Source: Virgibacillus indicus
Lineage (GTDB): Bacteria; Bacillota; Bacilli; Bacillales; Amphibacillaceae
Reading direction: 5' to 3'
Assembly (NCBI RefSeq): GCF_002266285.1
Contig: NZ_NPMS01000004.1
Span: 1 to 64,000 of the forward strand
DNA: 64,000 bases
Below the pieces are notes generated by a model. The model was not told the origin of the DNA. It made no database searches and saw only the letters and a list, made by a program, of their open reading frames with translations. A program made the position numbers and the translations under genes. Positions 8,760 through 18,187 of this stretch are shown here, piece after piece. Within the stretch, counting starts at the first letter, position 1. The number at the start of each line of letters is the position of its first letter.

Positions 8760-9484
8760 CAATGATTGAAGTTAAAAACTTAAAAAAATCCTTCGGAGAA
8801 CTTGAAGTTCTGAAGGATATCAGTGTCGATGTTAAGGAAAGTGAAGTTGTTTGCGTGATTGGAGCATCAGGTTCCGGAAAAAGCACATTTCTGCGCTGTT
8901 TAAATCGGCTTGAGGATATTACAGATGGGCGTGTTATAATTGACGGCAATGATATAACTGATAAAAAAGCTGACATCAATAAAATAAGACAGGAAGTTGG
9001 TATGGTTTTCCAGCAGTTTAATCTTTTCCCACATAAAACCGTTATGGAAAATATTATTCTCGCCCCTATGAAAGCACGCGGAGTTACAAAAGAAGCAGCA
9101 AAAAATAAAGCGAAAGAGCTTTTAGCCAAAGTCGGATTAAGTGATAAAGCTGAGAGCTATCCCAATTCCCTGTCCGGCGGGCAAAAACAGCGTGTCGCCA
9201 TCGCAAGAGCACTGGCGATGAACCCAAAAATCATGCTGTTTGATGAGCCAACATCAGCACTTGACCCTGAAATGGTCGGGGATGTGCTGGAAGTTATGAA
9301 ACAGCTCGCAGTTGAAGGTATGACAATGGTCGTTGTGACACATGAAATGGGCTTTGCCCGCGAGGTAAGTGACCGGGTTCTGTTCATTGATCACGGACTA
9401 ATTGTCGAAGAAAATGAACCAAATGAATTATTCAGCAATCCAAAAAATGACAGAACACAAAGTTTTTTAAGTAAGGTATTATAA
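8756..9484 (+). CDS. Polar amino acid ABC transporter, ATPase
   Basis: A 242-residue ATP-binding subunit of the GlnQ/HisP family. Walker A is GASGSGKST near residue 35, the Q-loop is [12 protein letters not shown], the signature is [15 protein letters not shown], Walker B is [14 protein letters not shown] and the switch histidine is in VTHEMGFA. Every catalytic position is conserved. The start codon overlaps the permease stop, which implies coupled translation in a three-gene operon. It energises uptake of the amino acid bound by the lipoprotein at 7258-8046. Confidence 0.94.
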   Translation: MTMIEVKNLKKSFGELEVLKDISVDVKESEVVCVIGASGSGKSTFLRCLNRLEDITDGRVIIDGNDITDKKADINKIRQEVGMVFQQFNLFPHKTVMENIILAPMKARGVTKEAAKNKAKELLAKVGLSDKAESYPNSLSGGQKQRVAIARALAMNPKIMLFDEPTSALDPEMVGDVLEVMKQLAVEGMTMVVVTHEMGFAREVSDRVLFIDHGLIVEENEPNELFSNPKNDRTQSFLSKVL

Positions 9485-9490
9485 ACTTTG

Positions 9491-9530
9491 AAGCCGGTCA
9501 TGCATCTTTTATGCACGGCCGGCTTTCATT
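9491..9530. terminator. Bidirectional terminator overlapping the end of ytpB
   Basis: An imperfect inverted repeat, AAGCCGG...TGCAT/ATGCA...CCGGCTT, lies at 9491-9525. The ytpB stop codon (9509-9511) sits in the loop region, so the two convergent genes share the hairpin. Confidence 0.8.
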
Positions 9531-10576
9531 TTGTAATACATCCTTGTATTCCAGTGAAAAAACTTTGCATTATTGCCGCCGATCTTTAGTAAATCCCCTT
9601 TCATCTTATGGCCATCCTGAAGCTGTCGCACCTTTGGATCTCCCAAATACAAACCCACAAGTCCTTTAACAACCATTTCATGAAAGGATTTATCAGGCAG
9701 CACTTGAATATTTCTCTTTGCCTGTTCAATAAAAAAAACAAATCTATCTTTCATTGTTTTCGAATCCGGATAAAAGCTGCAAAAATTCAAATCTGCTTCC
9801 TCTCTGTCCTCCTGTTGGTCAATGTAGTAATCCAATAGAATATGCAAACCCTGTATATAAGGAAAATAGCCACTCAGAATTTTATCCGGAAGAGAATCTG
9901 TCATCCCACCACCAAGTGCATAGCTGATCAGACAAAACACACCCAATGTTGATCCTGCTGCGGCCGAAAATTCATACCACTTCAGGTTCTCTGTATTATT
10001 TTTCAAATGCCAATCAGTCAGCCTTGGAACCCTTTCACTTTGTTTCACATGTTTATGTACCTGCAGGTCAGCATACAACCCCTCCAAATGAAGCAGCTGT
10101 TTTTCACAGGCGGAATAGCCATCCATGCTATTGACTATCTGCTGACACGTTTGCACAAGCTCAGCAAGATAGGAACCATCATCCTGATCCTCACGAAGAT
10201 AGTAATAATTTTCTAATTCGTTCTCCGGAGTCAGCGCATCCTCCATTGATTTATGCAACAGTCGAAAATCTTCCGGATCCATCGATGTGCTTCTGTCACA
10301 CAGATTGTCCAAATAGTCACTGATTGTCTGATAGGCGACAATGAAACGAATTGCTTCCTTCCACTTCTCCCCTGCCAGCAGAGCATAAACAGCCCCGCCC
10401 TGACAGTGAAATCGCTTCGAATCCATACTGGAAATTGCCTGCATCCGCAATTCATCATTTGGAATCTGCTCAGCTCTTTTTCTCCAATAAGAAAGCTCCT
10501 TATTTACAGCCGGGAAAATTTTCCGATAGACAGTAGTCATTAAATGGATAGCTGATCCCGGAATGCGGTTGGCCAA
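9509..10576 (-). CDS. ytpB: Tetraprenyl-beta-curcumene synthase family protein YtpB
   Basis: A 355-residue protein of the DUF2600/YtpB family. In B. subtilis YtpB is a terpene cyclase that converts tetraprenyl (C35) diphosphate to tetraprenyl-beta-curcumene, a precursor of the C35 terpenes (sesquarterpenes/baciterpenol) found in spores. The acidic motif DYLDNLCD near residue 87 and the second acidic patch EDREEADLN are in the expected places for binding diphosphate through magnesium. The start is TTG at 10576, supported by GAGGGAT upstream. The neighbour is ytoA, as in B. subtilis. Confidence 0.9.
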   Translation of the reverse strand: MANRIPGSAIHLMTTVYRKIFPAVNKELSYWRKRAEQIPNDELRMQAISSMDSKRFHCQGGAVYALLAGEKWKEAIRFIVAYQTISDYLDNLCDRSTSMDPEDFRLLHKSMEDALTPENELENYYYLREDQDDGSYLAELVQTCQQIVNSMDGYSACEKQLLHLEGLYADLQVHKHVKQSERVPRLTDWHLKNNTENLKWYEFSAAAGSTLGVFCLISYALGGGMTDSLPDKILSGYFPYIQGLHILLDYYIDQQEDREEADLNFCSFYPDSKTMKDRFVFFIEQAKRNIQVLPDKSFHEMVVKGLVGLYLGDPKVRQLQDGHKMKGDLLKIGGNNAKFFHWNTRMYYKMKAGRA

Positions 10577-10661
10577 GATGATCCCTCATTTCTAAAACGT
10601 GATACCCTTATTTTTGTTATACTACTTATATCATCATATAGTCTAGGAGGATACAGCATAA

Positions 10662-11177
10662 ATGATACATGATTACCAAAATAGTATACCCAATATTCAT
10701 CATACCGCTTTTATAGCAAAAAATTCTACCATTATTGGTGATGTAACAATCGGGGAACAATCCAGCGTCTGGTTTAACACTGTAATCCGCGGAGATATTG
10801 CTCCAACAATCATTGGAAAAAGAGTCAGCGTACAGGATTTATCCATGCTTCATCAAAGCCCGGATAATCCGCTTATTATTGAAGATGATGTCACTATTGG
10901 CCACCAGGTGACATTGCATTCCTCTATCATTCGAAAAAATGCATTAATTGGAATGGGGTCCCTTATTATGGACGGTGCTGAAATCGGTGAGAGTGTATTT
11001 ATCGGAGCAGGAAGCCTGGTGCCCCCAGGTAAAAAAATCCCGCCTCATACGCTTGCGCTTGGAAGGCCTGCTAAGGTGGTGCGGAAACTGACAGAGGAAG
11101 ATTATGCAGAACTGGAACGTGTCAGAACTTCTTATGTGAAGCGGGCACAGTATTATAAGGAAAATACGGATCTGTAA
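10662..11177 (+). CDS. ytoA: Gamma-carbonic anhydrase-like hexapeptide protein YtoA
   Basis: A 171-residue left-handed beta-helix protein of the gamma carbonic anhydrase/PaaY type. Hexapeptide repeats run from about residue 15 to 130 (for example IIGDVTIGEQSSVWFNTVIR). The metal-ligand histidines appear in place: one in MLHQSP and two in IGHQVTLHSS. This family forms trimers with zinc or iron between subunits, but activity of YtoA homologues as carbonic anhydrase is unproven. An AGGAGG precedes the ATG. It is divergent from ytpB and followed by a weak hairpin at 11181-11203. Confidence 0.9.
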   Translation: MIHDYQNSIPNIHHTAFIAKNSTIIGDVTIGEQSSVWFNTVIRGDIAPTIIGKRVSVQDLSMLHQSPDNPLIIEDDVTIGHQVTLHSSIIRKNALIGMGSLIMDGAEIGESVFIGAGSLVPPGKKIPPHTLALGRPAKVVRKLTEEDYAELERVRTSYVKRAQYYKENTDL

Positions 11178-11180
11178 GGA

Positions 11181-11206
11181 AAAAGCCGATTACAACGGCT
11201 TTAGAT
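11181..11206 (+). terminator. Probable ytoA terminator
   Basis: AAAGCCG and CGGCTTT form a short stem over a 6-9 base loop 5 bp past the ytoA stop codon. The T run after it is short. Confidence 0.5.
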
Positions 11207-11234
11207 TACTGACAATCCGACACGAATCTTTAGA

Positions 11235-11960
11235 TTAAGATGGAAGAACCGTGTTTTCCTCTTCCAGTGTCGCATTGTCTTTAGATTCTTTAATTTTATC
11301 TTCTTTATTTCTATTAACCCACTGCAATAAGTGTTTTTGGCAATGTTTCATTAGCCAGCCCACAATTTTACCGATATAGTATGCAGCAGCTACTGTACCA
11401 ATACCAATTGATCCTAATGATTGAATAAAAATGATACTTACTAAGCCTGCCACCCCCACATTTAATAAATCACTGGAAATTTTGGCTTTACTAAACTTCA
11501 TTTTAAATTTTTCACTAATTACATGGGTCAACTCATCGTATGGCATTAAAGGGAATTTTGCACTGAAATATCCAAGTAGACCAATTGCAACAACAAATAA
11601 GCTAATAATTAAAAATCCCCATCTTATTGCTAATGTTTCAGGTGCTGGGAACAGCTGCAAAATAAATAATGTTGCATCCATAAAAAAACCAAATAAAAAT
11701 GCAATAATTAATTGCACAATAGAATCCTTCAAATCGAATCGTTTACTTAACATTACTTGTGCGATAATAAATAAAACATTTGCGACTACTGTCATAGTTC
11801 CGACTGATAAACCGGAAGACAGCGCAAATGCGTAGGCTAATGAAGAAACTGGTGATACACCAAGATCTGCTTGTATGGAAAAGCTGACACCAAGCGAAAG
11901 AAAAAACAAACCGATAACGTACAAACTCAGCCGCTTCATTGTTACATTTATATGATTCAT
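11235..11960 (-). CDS. YczE/YitT-like integral membrane protein
   Basis: A 241-residue membrane protein with five or six hydrophobic spans and a long charged C-terminal tail rich in Lys, Asp and Glu. The segment GVSFSIQADLGVSPVSSLAYAFA near residue 25 is typical of the YczE/YyaS/YitT (DUF6198) family, whose function is unknown. The start at 11960 is chosen because GAGAGGG precedes it; the in-frame extension to 12002 lacks a site. It is divergent from a LysR regulator 113 bp away, which suggests that the regulator controls it. Confidence 0.78.
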   Translation of the reverse strand: MNHINVTMKRLSLYVIGLFFLSLGVSFSIQADLGVSPVSSLAYAFALSSGLSVGTMTVVANVLFIIAQVMLSKRFDLKDSIVQLIIAFLFGFFMDATLFILQLFPAPETLAIRWGFLIISLFVVAIGLLGYFSAKFPLMPYDELTHVISEKFKMKFSKAKISSDLLNVGVAGLVSIIFIQSLGSIGIGTVAAAYYIGKIVGWLMKHCQKHLLQWVNRNKEDKIKESKDNATLEEENTVLPS

Positions 11961-12073
11961 AAAATCCCTCTCTATAAAATAGTCTAACTTCCATTTTAAC
12001 ATGTGAGTTGATATATTAATAATATATATTTTTAATAAAAGTCATATATAAAAACATATAATGGAGCTTAAAA

Positions 12074-12946
12074 ATGGATATTCGTCAATTACAGTATTAT
12101 ACAGAAATTGTTAAGCAAAAAAATATTTCGAAAGCAGCTGAAGTATTGAACATTGCGCAACCGCCATTAAGTCAGCTATTAAAAAAACTGGAAACAGAGT
12201 TAGGTACAATTTTAATTCACCGCTATCGGCAAAAGTGGGAATTGACTGAATCGGGTCAGCTTTTATATCAATATGCAGAACAATTATTAAGTCAGATGGA
12301 CGACGTGAAAAGACGGATTCAAGAAATAGAAGAAGGTACCGCTGGAACAGTACGAATAGGTGTCTCATCAGCATGTTCTAATATGCTGATAGAGTACATT
12401 GCAGAGTTTAGAGAACAGTTTGCTCAAATCAAAATTAACATTATTTCCGGGGACTCGGAAGGTTTATTAAAAAAGTTAAAACAAAAGGAAATTGATATTG
12501 CTTTACTATTAAGACCAACTAATACAGAGGAATATGAGCTAAAACCCTTGAAACAAGAACCTGCCGTGCTCATTGTCCCTAGAAGCTTGAAAACTTCCCT
12601 CTCTGCACAGCCTGCACTAAAGGAAATTGCTCAACTTCCTTTTATCATGCTAGGCGCTATGGAAGGTTACTCTTTTTATGGAAATATATTAAAAGCCTTT
12701 GAAGAGCATGGGGTAAAACCCAATATTATTGCTGAATGCAAAGATATTCCAATGGTTGTTGCACTTGTCAATCGAGGATTAGGCATCTCCATTATTCCAA
12801 AAATGCACTATAAATCCTTGTTTTACGAGCATTTAGAGATATATGAATTTGGGCAGTTTGATTTTAGTGTGGAACCAGTAATGATGAAATTAAAAGATGC
12901 ACCAATTTCAAAAGCAGCAGCACAATTTTGGGAAATGGTGAAATAA
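12074..12946 (+). CDS. LysR-family transcriptional regulator
   Basis: A 290-residue LysR regulator. The N-terminal winged helix-turn-helix is classic (MDIRQLQYYTEIVKQ, then ISKAAEVLNIAQPPLSQLLKKLE at about residues 18-40). The C-terminal periplasmic-binding-protein-like effector domain covers about residues 88-290 (GTVRIGVSSACSNM at its start). It is divergent from the YczE-like membrane protein, the usual arrangement of a LysR gene and its target. The AT-rich gap between them holds partly palindromic ATATAT blocks but no operator can be assigned. The inducer is unknown. Confidence 0.92.
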   Translation: MDIRQLQYYTEIVKQKNISKAAEVLNIAQPPLSQLLKKLETELGTILIHRYRQKWELTESGQLLYQYAEQLLSQMDDVKRRIQEIEEGTAGTVRIGVSSACSNMLIEYIAEFREQFAQIKINIISGDSEGLLKKLKQKEIDIALLLRPTNTEEYELKPLKQEPAVLIVPRSLKTSLSAQPALKEIAQLPFIMLGAMEGYSFYGNILKAFEEHGVKPNIIAECKDIPMVVALVNRGLGISIIPKMHYKSLFYEHLEIYEFGQFDFSVEPVMMKLKDAPISKAAAQFWEMVK

Positions 12947-12977
12947 CCCATTTTTAAAAGTTGAGTAAGAAAAATAG

Positions 12978-13008
12978 AAAAGGTTTGGATTAATCCAAAC
13001 CTTTTCTG
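12978..13008 (+). terminator. Terminator of the lysR gene
   Basis: A perfect 28-bp palindrome (12978-13005) built from AAAAGGTTTGGATT and its reverse complement ends in CTTTTCT. Confidence 0.8.
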
Positions 13009-13080
13009 CACTGATTTTAATATAATGATATTCTTGGGTAAATCATATCATTCTGTTTGTATGAAGACCTACTTGCTTCT

Positions 13081-14283
13081 TCATTCCTGCTCTGTCAACG
13101 CCTTCAACTCATCCACTTTATCCGTTTTTTCCCATGGGAATAAAATATCCGTTCTGCCAAAATGGCCATAGGCTGCTGTACTTCTAAAGATCGGTTTCTG
13201 CAAGTCAAGCATGCGAATGATGCCAGCAGGACGCAAATCAAATAGTTTTCGAATCGCCTCCACCAACACCTCTTCACTTACCTTTCCAGTGCCAAATGTA
13301 TTTACTGCAATGGAAACAGGTTCAGCTACTCCTATTGCATAGGCAAGCTGCACTTCACACGTTTTGGCTAATTCTGCTGCAACAATATTCTTCGCCACAT
13401 ATCTTGCAGCATAAGCAGCTGAACGGTCTACTTTCGTGGAATCTTTCCCACTGAATGCTCCCCCGCCATGACGGGCATATCCGCCGTACGTATCCACAAT
13501 AATTTTTCTGCCGGTTAAGCCTGCATCCCCTTGTGGCCCTCCAATAACAAAACGGCCAGTCGGATTGATGAAATACTTAGTCGTCCCATCAAGCAATTCG
13601 TCTGGAACAACCGGACGAATAACATGTTCAATTAAATCTTTTTCAATTTGTTCTGTTGTAATATCCTGATGGTGCTGTGTAGAAATAACAATTGTATCCA
13701 CACGAACGGGTTTATCATTTTCATCATATTCTATCGTTACCTGTGTTTTTCCATCCGGACGCAGGTAATCAAGCACTTTTTCCCTGCGAACATCAGCAAG
13801 TCGCTTTGCCAGTTTATGTGCAAGTGAAATTGGCAGTGGCATCAATTCTTCCGTTTCATCACAGGCAAAACCAAACATTAATCCCTGGTCCCCTGCCCCG
13901 ATTGCAGCAATTTCTTCATCAGTCATTTTTCCTTGACGTGCTTCAAGCGCGGTATCAACACCACCTGCAATATCAGCAGACTGTTCATCAATTGCTGTTA
14001 ATACTGCACAGGTTTCTGCATCGAATCCAAATTTTGCTCGAGTATAGCCAATATCCTTGATTGTCTGTCTTACGATTGCAGGAATATCAACATAGGTGTT
14101 TGTGGAAATTTCCCCAGATACCAACACCAAACCCGTTGTCACTGTAGTCTCACAAGCAACCCGGGCATATGGGTCCTTTTTCAAAATTTCATCAAGAATG
14201 GCATCAGATATTTGGTCCGAGATTTTATCCGGATGCCCTTCTGTCACTGATTCAGATGTAAATAATCGACGGTTTTGAGCCAT
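13081..14283 (-). CDS. metK: S-adenosylmethionine synthetase
   Basis: Methionine adenosyltransferase, 400 residues, the normal family length. It makes S-adenosylmethionine from methionine and ATP. The signature motifs are intact: [15 protein letters not shown] near residue 14, [12 protein letters not shown] near residue 118 and the P-loop-like [16 protein letters not shown] near residue 270. GGGGAGG precedes the ATG. It is controlled by a SAM-I riboswitch directly upstream, so the product represses its own synthesis. B. subtilis also has metK next to pckA. Confidence 0.98.
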   Translation of the reverse strand: MAQNRRLFTSESVTEGHPDKISDQISDAILDEILKKDPYARVACETTVTTGLVLVSGEISTNTYVDIPAIVRQTIKDIGYTRAKFGFDAETCAVLTAIDEQSADIAGGVDTALEARQGKMTDEEIAAIGAGDQGLMFGFACDETEELMPLPISLAHKLAKRLADVRREKVLDYLRPDGKTQVTIEYDENDKPVRVDTIVISTQHHQDITTEQIEKDLIEHVIRPVVPDELLDGTTKYFINPTGRFVIGGPQGDAGLTGRKIIVDTYGGYARHGGGAFSGKDSTKVDRSAAYAARYVAKNIVAAELAKTCEVQLAYAIGVAEPVSIAVNTFGTGKVSEEVLVEAIRKLFDLRPAGIIRMLDLQKPIFRSTAAYGHFGRTDILFPWEKTDKVDELKALTEQE

Positions 14284-14359
14284 ATGGCTAAATCCTCCCC
14301 TGATAATTTATTACGGAACTCTATTTTCAAGTATAGTTTATTAACCCTAAAAACAAAAA

Positions 14360-14390
14360 AAGCCTTTCCTATATATGAGGAAAGGGATTA
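14360..14390 (-). terminator. Expression-platform terminator of the SAM riboswitch
   Basis: CCTTTCCT/AGGAAAGG (14363-14385) followed on the minus strand by a run of seven T. It is formed when the aptamer binds S-adenosylmethionine. Confidence 0.88.
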
Positions 14391-14401
14391 ATGGCCTTTC
14401 G

Positions 14402-14508
14402 CTCTTATTGCTCAAGGAGAAATCCTTGCATCAGGTTAGCACCTTTTCACCGCAGTGATGGTTGCTGGGTTTCATCGGGTCTGTCCCTCCACCAACTCTG
14501 AATAAGAG
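14402..14508 (-). promoter_or_regulatory. SAM-I riboswitch (S-box) of metK
   Basis: The closing helix P1 is CTCTTATT/AATAAGAG at both ends. Inside it the conserved S-box blocks appear in order on the minus strand: GAGGGA, CCGATGAAACCCAGCAACC, AAGGTGCTAA and the final helix. The switch precedes metK and a terminator, so it is an off-switch by transcription termination. Confidence 0.97.
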
Positions 14509-14604
14509 AGTATCCGTTCTTCATTTAGATTAACGAAACAGCACTGTCATGTCAACCTATAAACCGTGTACTAAATGATTTATAAAAAAATATCATGATT
14601 AGTA

Positions 14605-14632
14605 TGGACTAATTTAGTGAATGTGTTATACT
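14605..14632 (+). promoter_or_regulatory. pckA promoter with a CcpN-like box
   Basis: The -10 is TATACT (14627-14632), with a weak -35 (TGGACT, 14605-14610) 16 bp upstream. The 11-mer TGTGTTATACT (14622-14632) matches at every position the CcpN consensus I recall, TRTGHYATAYW, and covers the -10. An ATTAGT/ACTAAT palindrome (14598-14613) covers the -35. Repression of gluconeogenesis during growth on sugar, as for B. subtilis pckA, is a fair inference. Confidence 0.6.
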
Positions 14633-14710
14633 AATAACCATATTAAAGAATAAGTGCTGATTTGCTATATTACTCTTTTATTTAAATACATCAAAAAGGC
14701 GGGAATTTCT

Positions 14711-16297
14711 ATGAAAACAGTGGAGAAGACCTTATTAAAAGAACTGACTTCACATGAGAATCTGAACAAAAACTTATCCGTACCTCAATTAGTTGAGAAA
14801 ATATTATCACACAATGAAGGAGTCTTAACAGAAACAGGTGCAGTACGTGCGACAACTGGAACCTATACCGGACGTTCCCCCAAGGATAAATTTATCGTTA
14901 AAGATGAAATCTGTGAAGAATATGTGGATTGGGGTGCTGTAAATCAGGCAATTGATGAAGCATCCTTTAACAAACTTTATGAGAAAGTAATTGCGTATTT
15001 AAAAGATAAAGATGAATTATACCAATTCAAAGGATTTGCTGGTGCAGATCCAAAATATCGGCTGCCAATACAGGTTATTAATGAATATGCATGGCATAAC
15101 TTATTTGCCCGTCAACTATTCATTACTCCAACTGATGAAGAGCTCAAATATCATCAGTCAGAATTTACAGTTGTATCGGCTCCGACCTTTAAAGCAGATC
15201 CAGCTGTTGATGGAACAAATTCAGAAACCTTTATATTGGTTTCCTTTAAACAGCGTGTCATTTTAATTGGCGGTACAGAATATGCAGGTGAAATTAAAAA
15301 ATCAATTTTCTCTGTAATGAACTATCTTCTGCCACAGCGTGAAATACTTTCCATGCACTGTTCAGCCAATGTGGGCAAAGAAGGCGATGTAGCATTGTTC
15401 TTCGGATTATCAGGTACCGGCAAAACGACACTTTCCGCTGATCCCTACCGCCGTCTGATTGGAGATGATGAGCATGGCTGGAGTCCAAATGGTGTCTTCA
15501 ATATTGAAGGCGGCTGCTATGCAAAGTGTATCAATCTTTCAGAAGAAAAAGAACCACAAATTTTTAATGCCATTCGTTTTGGTTCTGTTTTGGAAAACGT
15601 AATTTTAGATGAAGATTCAAGAGTTCCTGATTATGATGACGTTTCACTGACGGAGAATACACGTGCTGCCTATCCATTGGAAAATATCGATAATATTGTT
15701 TCACCAAGTGTAGCAGGACATCCAAATACAATTATTTTTCTGACTGCTGATGCATCCGGTACTTTGCCCCCAATCAGCAAGTTGACAAAGCAACAGGCAA
15801 TGTATCATTTCCTGAGTGGCTACACAAGCAAACTGGCTGGAACAGAACGTGGTGTTACAGAACCACAAGCAACATTCTCTGCTTGCTTTGGTTCACCATT
15901 CCTGCCATTGGCACCTTCTAAATATGCGGAGATGCTGGGTGAAAAAATTGATCAGTACAGTTCAAATGTATTTTTGGTAAATACCGGCTGGACTGGTGGA
16001 TCATACGGAGTTGGCAAGCGAATGAAACTTTCCTATACCCGTGCAATGGTTCATTCAGCATTAGAAGGCGAACTGAACAATGCGGAAACCGTGAAAGATG
16101 ATATTTTCGGACTGGAAATGCCAATCCATGTACCAGGTGTCCCAGATGAAGTTCTTGTTCCTAAAAATACATGGGAAGATAAAAATGCTTATGAAACTGC
16201 AGCACAATCACTTGCTATGAAGTTTCATAACAACTTTGAGAAATTCACACAGGCCAGTGATGAAATCAAACAGGTTGGACCTTTGTACAAAGATTAA
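14711..16297 (+). CDS. pckA: Phosphoenolpyruvate carboxykinase (ATP)
   Basis: Converts oxaloacetate and ATP to phosphoenolpyruvate, CO2 and ADP, the committed step of gluconeogenesis. The product has 528 residues, the usual length of the ATP-dependent enzyme. The kinase-1a P-loop is [11 protein letters not shown] near residue 236, followed by the metal-binding segment [10 protein letters not shown], and the phosphate/adenine-binding RGVTEP lies further on. The start at 14711 (MKTVEKTLL) follows GGCGGG; an in-frame extension to 14654 covers the promoter-proximal leader and has no site. It lies divergent from metK, as in B. subtilis. Confidence 0.97.
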   Translation: MKTVEKTLLKELTSHENLNKNLSVPQLVEKILSHNEGVLTETGAVRATTGTYTGRSPKDKFIVKDEICEEYVDWGAVNQAIDEASFNKLYEKVIAYLKDKDELYQFKGFAGADPKYRLPIQVINEYAWHNLFARQLFITPTDEELKYHQSEFTVVSAPTFKADPAVDGTNSETFILVSFKQRVILIGGTEYAGEIKKSIFSVMNYLLPQREILSMHCSANVGKEGDVALFFGLSGTGKTTLSADPYRRLIGDDEHGWSPNGVFNIEGGCYAKCINLSEEKEPQIFNAIRFGSVLENVILDEDSRVPDYDDVSLTENTRAAYPLENIDNIVSPSVAGHPNTIIFLTADASGTLPPISKLTKQQAMYHFLSGYTSKLAGTERGVTEPQATFSACFGSPFLPLAPSKYAEMLGEKIDQYSSNVFLVNTGWTGGSYGVGKRMKLSYTRAMVHSALEGELNNAETVKDDIFGLEMPIHVPGVPDEVLVPKNTWEDKNAYETAAQSLAMKFHNNFEKFTQASDEIKQVGPLYKD

Positions 16298-16312
16298 GGT
16301 CATCTGAAAATT

Positions 16313-16337
16313 CTTGGGGGCAAAACACTCCCCCAAG
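16313..16337 (+). terminator. Hairpin past pckA without a T run
   Basis: CTTGGGGG/CCCCCAAG is a strong 8-bp GC-rich stem 15 bp past the stop codon. It lacks a T run and may protect the 3' end of the message; the better terminator lies at 16421-16450. Confidence 0.55.
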
Positions 16338-16420
16338 GAATAGATTCACTTTATTTCCTCATCCCAAAAGGATTTTATTTTATATGAGTGAAAGGCTGGG
16401 CAGCTGCTCAGTCATTGATT

Positions 16421-16450
16421 GCCGATCTCTTAACAGAGGTCGGCTTTTTT
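16421..16450 (+). terminator. Intrinsic terminator of pckA
   Basis: GCCGATCTCT and AGAGGTCGGC form a 10-bp stem with one mismatch, followed by seven T. Confidence 0.8.
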
Positions 16451-16559
16451 TGGCTGTTTTCCTGATGCTGAAGAATCACGTTATTTCATAATTTCTTTGT
16501 TTCTGCAGCAACTTCCTTTTTGTGGAGAACGATTACTTAGTTTAGATGGTTTTGATTAT

Positions 16560-17030
16560 CTATGTGACTCTTCCTTGCTCAACTAGCTCTAAGCTGGCTC
16601 GTAGAACTCTCCTATATGATCTTTCTTCTCTTATCCAGTTCCAATTGGGAACGTAGAACCCTCCTATGTGACCTTTCTCCTCTCTCACAGCTCCGACTGG
16701 GCACGTAGAACCCAGCTATGTGACCTTTCCCCTCTCACATAACTTCAACTGGGCACATAGAACTCTCCTATGTGACCTTTCTCCTCTCATACAACTTCAA
16801 CTGGGCACGTAGAACCCAGCTATGTGACCTTTCCCCTCTCACATAACTTCAACTGGGCACGTAGAACCCAGCTATGTGACCTTTCCCCTCTCACATAACT
16901 TCAACTGGGCACGTAGAACTCGCCTATGTTACCTTTCCTCTCTCACTCAGCTCCAACTGGGCACGTAGAAACGCCCAATATGACCCCCCTCCTCTAATCC
17001 AGCTCCACTCTGGCCTATAGAAGCTCTTCT
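16560..17030. repeat. Tandem array of 52-bp units (third 52-bp array)
   Basis: About nine degenerate 52-bp units fill the 888-bp gap between pckA and the SsuA-like gene. The core (A/G)CTGGGCACGTAGAA recurs at 16644 (variant), 16696, 16748, 16800, 16852, 16904 and 16956, each 52 bp apart, with 51-bp steps at both ends. Each unit contains CTATGTGACC and a nearby TCACATAA that can pair. It shares the decamer GGTCACATAG (minus strand here) and the period with the arrays at 52.3 and 61.3 kb but lacks their head. The remainder of the gap (16451-16559, 17031-17185) shows nothing I can assign. Confidence 0.9.
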
Positions 17031-17185
17031 CTCTTACTCCTGCAAATTCCGCCTGTAAAATCTCATGCCAGCATTCGTGTAAATCTAAATTCACATGCTC
17101 CTCCAATATAGGCATTCACACATTTTTTAACAAAAGCATAAACTGTTTTGACAAACCATTACCAGAACGGAAAGGACCGGATTCT

Positions 17186-18175
17186 ATGAAAAAAGTTAAG
17201 CTTCTCGCTGTAGTTTCATCACTGATGTTTATTTTTCTGGCTGCCTGTCAATCAAATGAACCAACATCCATAAAATTATCTGAAGTAACACGTTCCCTAT
17301 TTTATGCCCCGCAATATGTTGCATTAGAAGAAGGGTTTTTTGAGGAAGAGGGGCTTGATGTCGAATTGCAGACAGCCTGGGGCGGCGACAAAACTATGAC
17401 TGCATTGCTTTCTGATGCAGCGGATATTGCCCTTGTCGGTTCAGAAACCTCTATTTATGTCTATGCACAAAACTCCAGAGATTACGCTATTAATTTTGCA
17501 CAGCTGACACAAACAGATGGCACCTTTTTAGTCGCAAAGGAACCTAAGCCTGATTTTACCTGGGAGGATACAAAAGACAGTACTTTCCTTGGACAGCGTA
17601 AAGGCGGAATGCCGCAAATGGTTGGTGAATTTGTTCTAAAAAAACATGGAATCGATCCACATGCTGATTTGGACCTGCAGCAAAACATTGATTTTGCCAA
17701 CATTCCAGGAGCTTTTGTTTCAGGTGACGCAGAATATGTTCAGTTATTTGAACCAACTGCAAGTACGTTTGAAAAAGAAGGAAAAGGCCATATTGTTGCA
17801 TCCTTCGGGGAAGAGTCTGGGCACGTACCCTACACTGTATTCATGACAAAACAGAGCTTTATCGATGAAAATAAGGAAGTAGTTGAAAAGTTTACGAGAG
17901 CTGTCTACAAAGCACAAGCCTGGGTTCAGGAAAATAGTGCAGAAGATATTGCAAAATCAATCCAGCCGTATTTTGAAGATACAGAGCTCGATCTGCTGGC
18001 TGCCTCCATTGATCGTTACAAAGCACAAAACTCATTTGCCACAGATCCAATTTTAGATGAAGAAGAGTGGAATAACCTCAAGGATATTATGGATGAGGCC
18101 GGAGAACTTCCTGCAGACGTTCCTTATGAGGAACTTGTGAACACAGAAATTGCTGAGGAAGTTATTTCAGACTAA
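17186..18175 (+). CDS. ytlA: SsuA/ThiY-like substrate-binding lipoprotein (YtlA)
   Basis: A 329-residue solute-binding protein of the SsuA/NMT1 superfamily, which binds aliphatic sulfonates, taurine or thiamine precursors. A lipoprotein signal ends in LAAC (Cys at about residue 21). The family phrase SLFYAPQYVALEEGFFEEEGLDVEL spans residues 37-60. The operon order binding protein, ATPase, permease and its place before ytkD match B. subtilis ytlA-ytlC-ytlD, whose substrate is not known. An AAAGGA site precedes the ATG. Confidence 0.88.
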   Translation: MKKVKLLAVVSSLMFIFLAACQSNEPTSIKLSEVTRSLFYAPQYVALEEGFFEEEGLDVELQTAWGGDKTMTALLSDAADIALVGSETSIYVYAQNSRDYAINFAQLTQTDGTFLVAKEPKPDFTWEDTKDSTFLGQRKGGMPQMVGEFVLKKHGIDPHADLDLQQNIDFANIPGAFVSGDAEYVQLFEPTASTFEKEGKGHIVASFGEESGHVPYTVFMTKQSFIDENKEVVEKFTRAVYKAQAWVQENSAEDIAKSIQPYFEDTELDLLAASIDRYKAQNSFATDPILDEEEWNNLKDIMDEAGELPADVPYEELVNTEIAEEVISD

Positions 18176-18187
18176 GGAGGAGAGCAT

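Noticed and set aside
16560..17030. CRISPR array
   Set aside because: Units are contiguous 52-mers without unique spacers, and no cas gene is in the window. The same holds for the arrays at 32.6, 52.3 and 61.3 kb.
16924..17115. 63-codon minus-strand frame within the gap upstream of ytlA
   Set aside because: It runs through the degenerate repeat units, with no supporting ribosome binding site.
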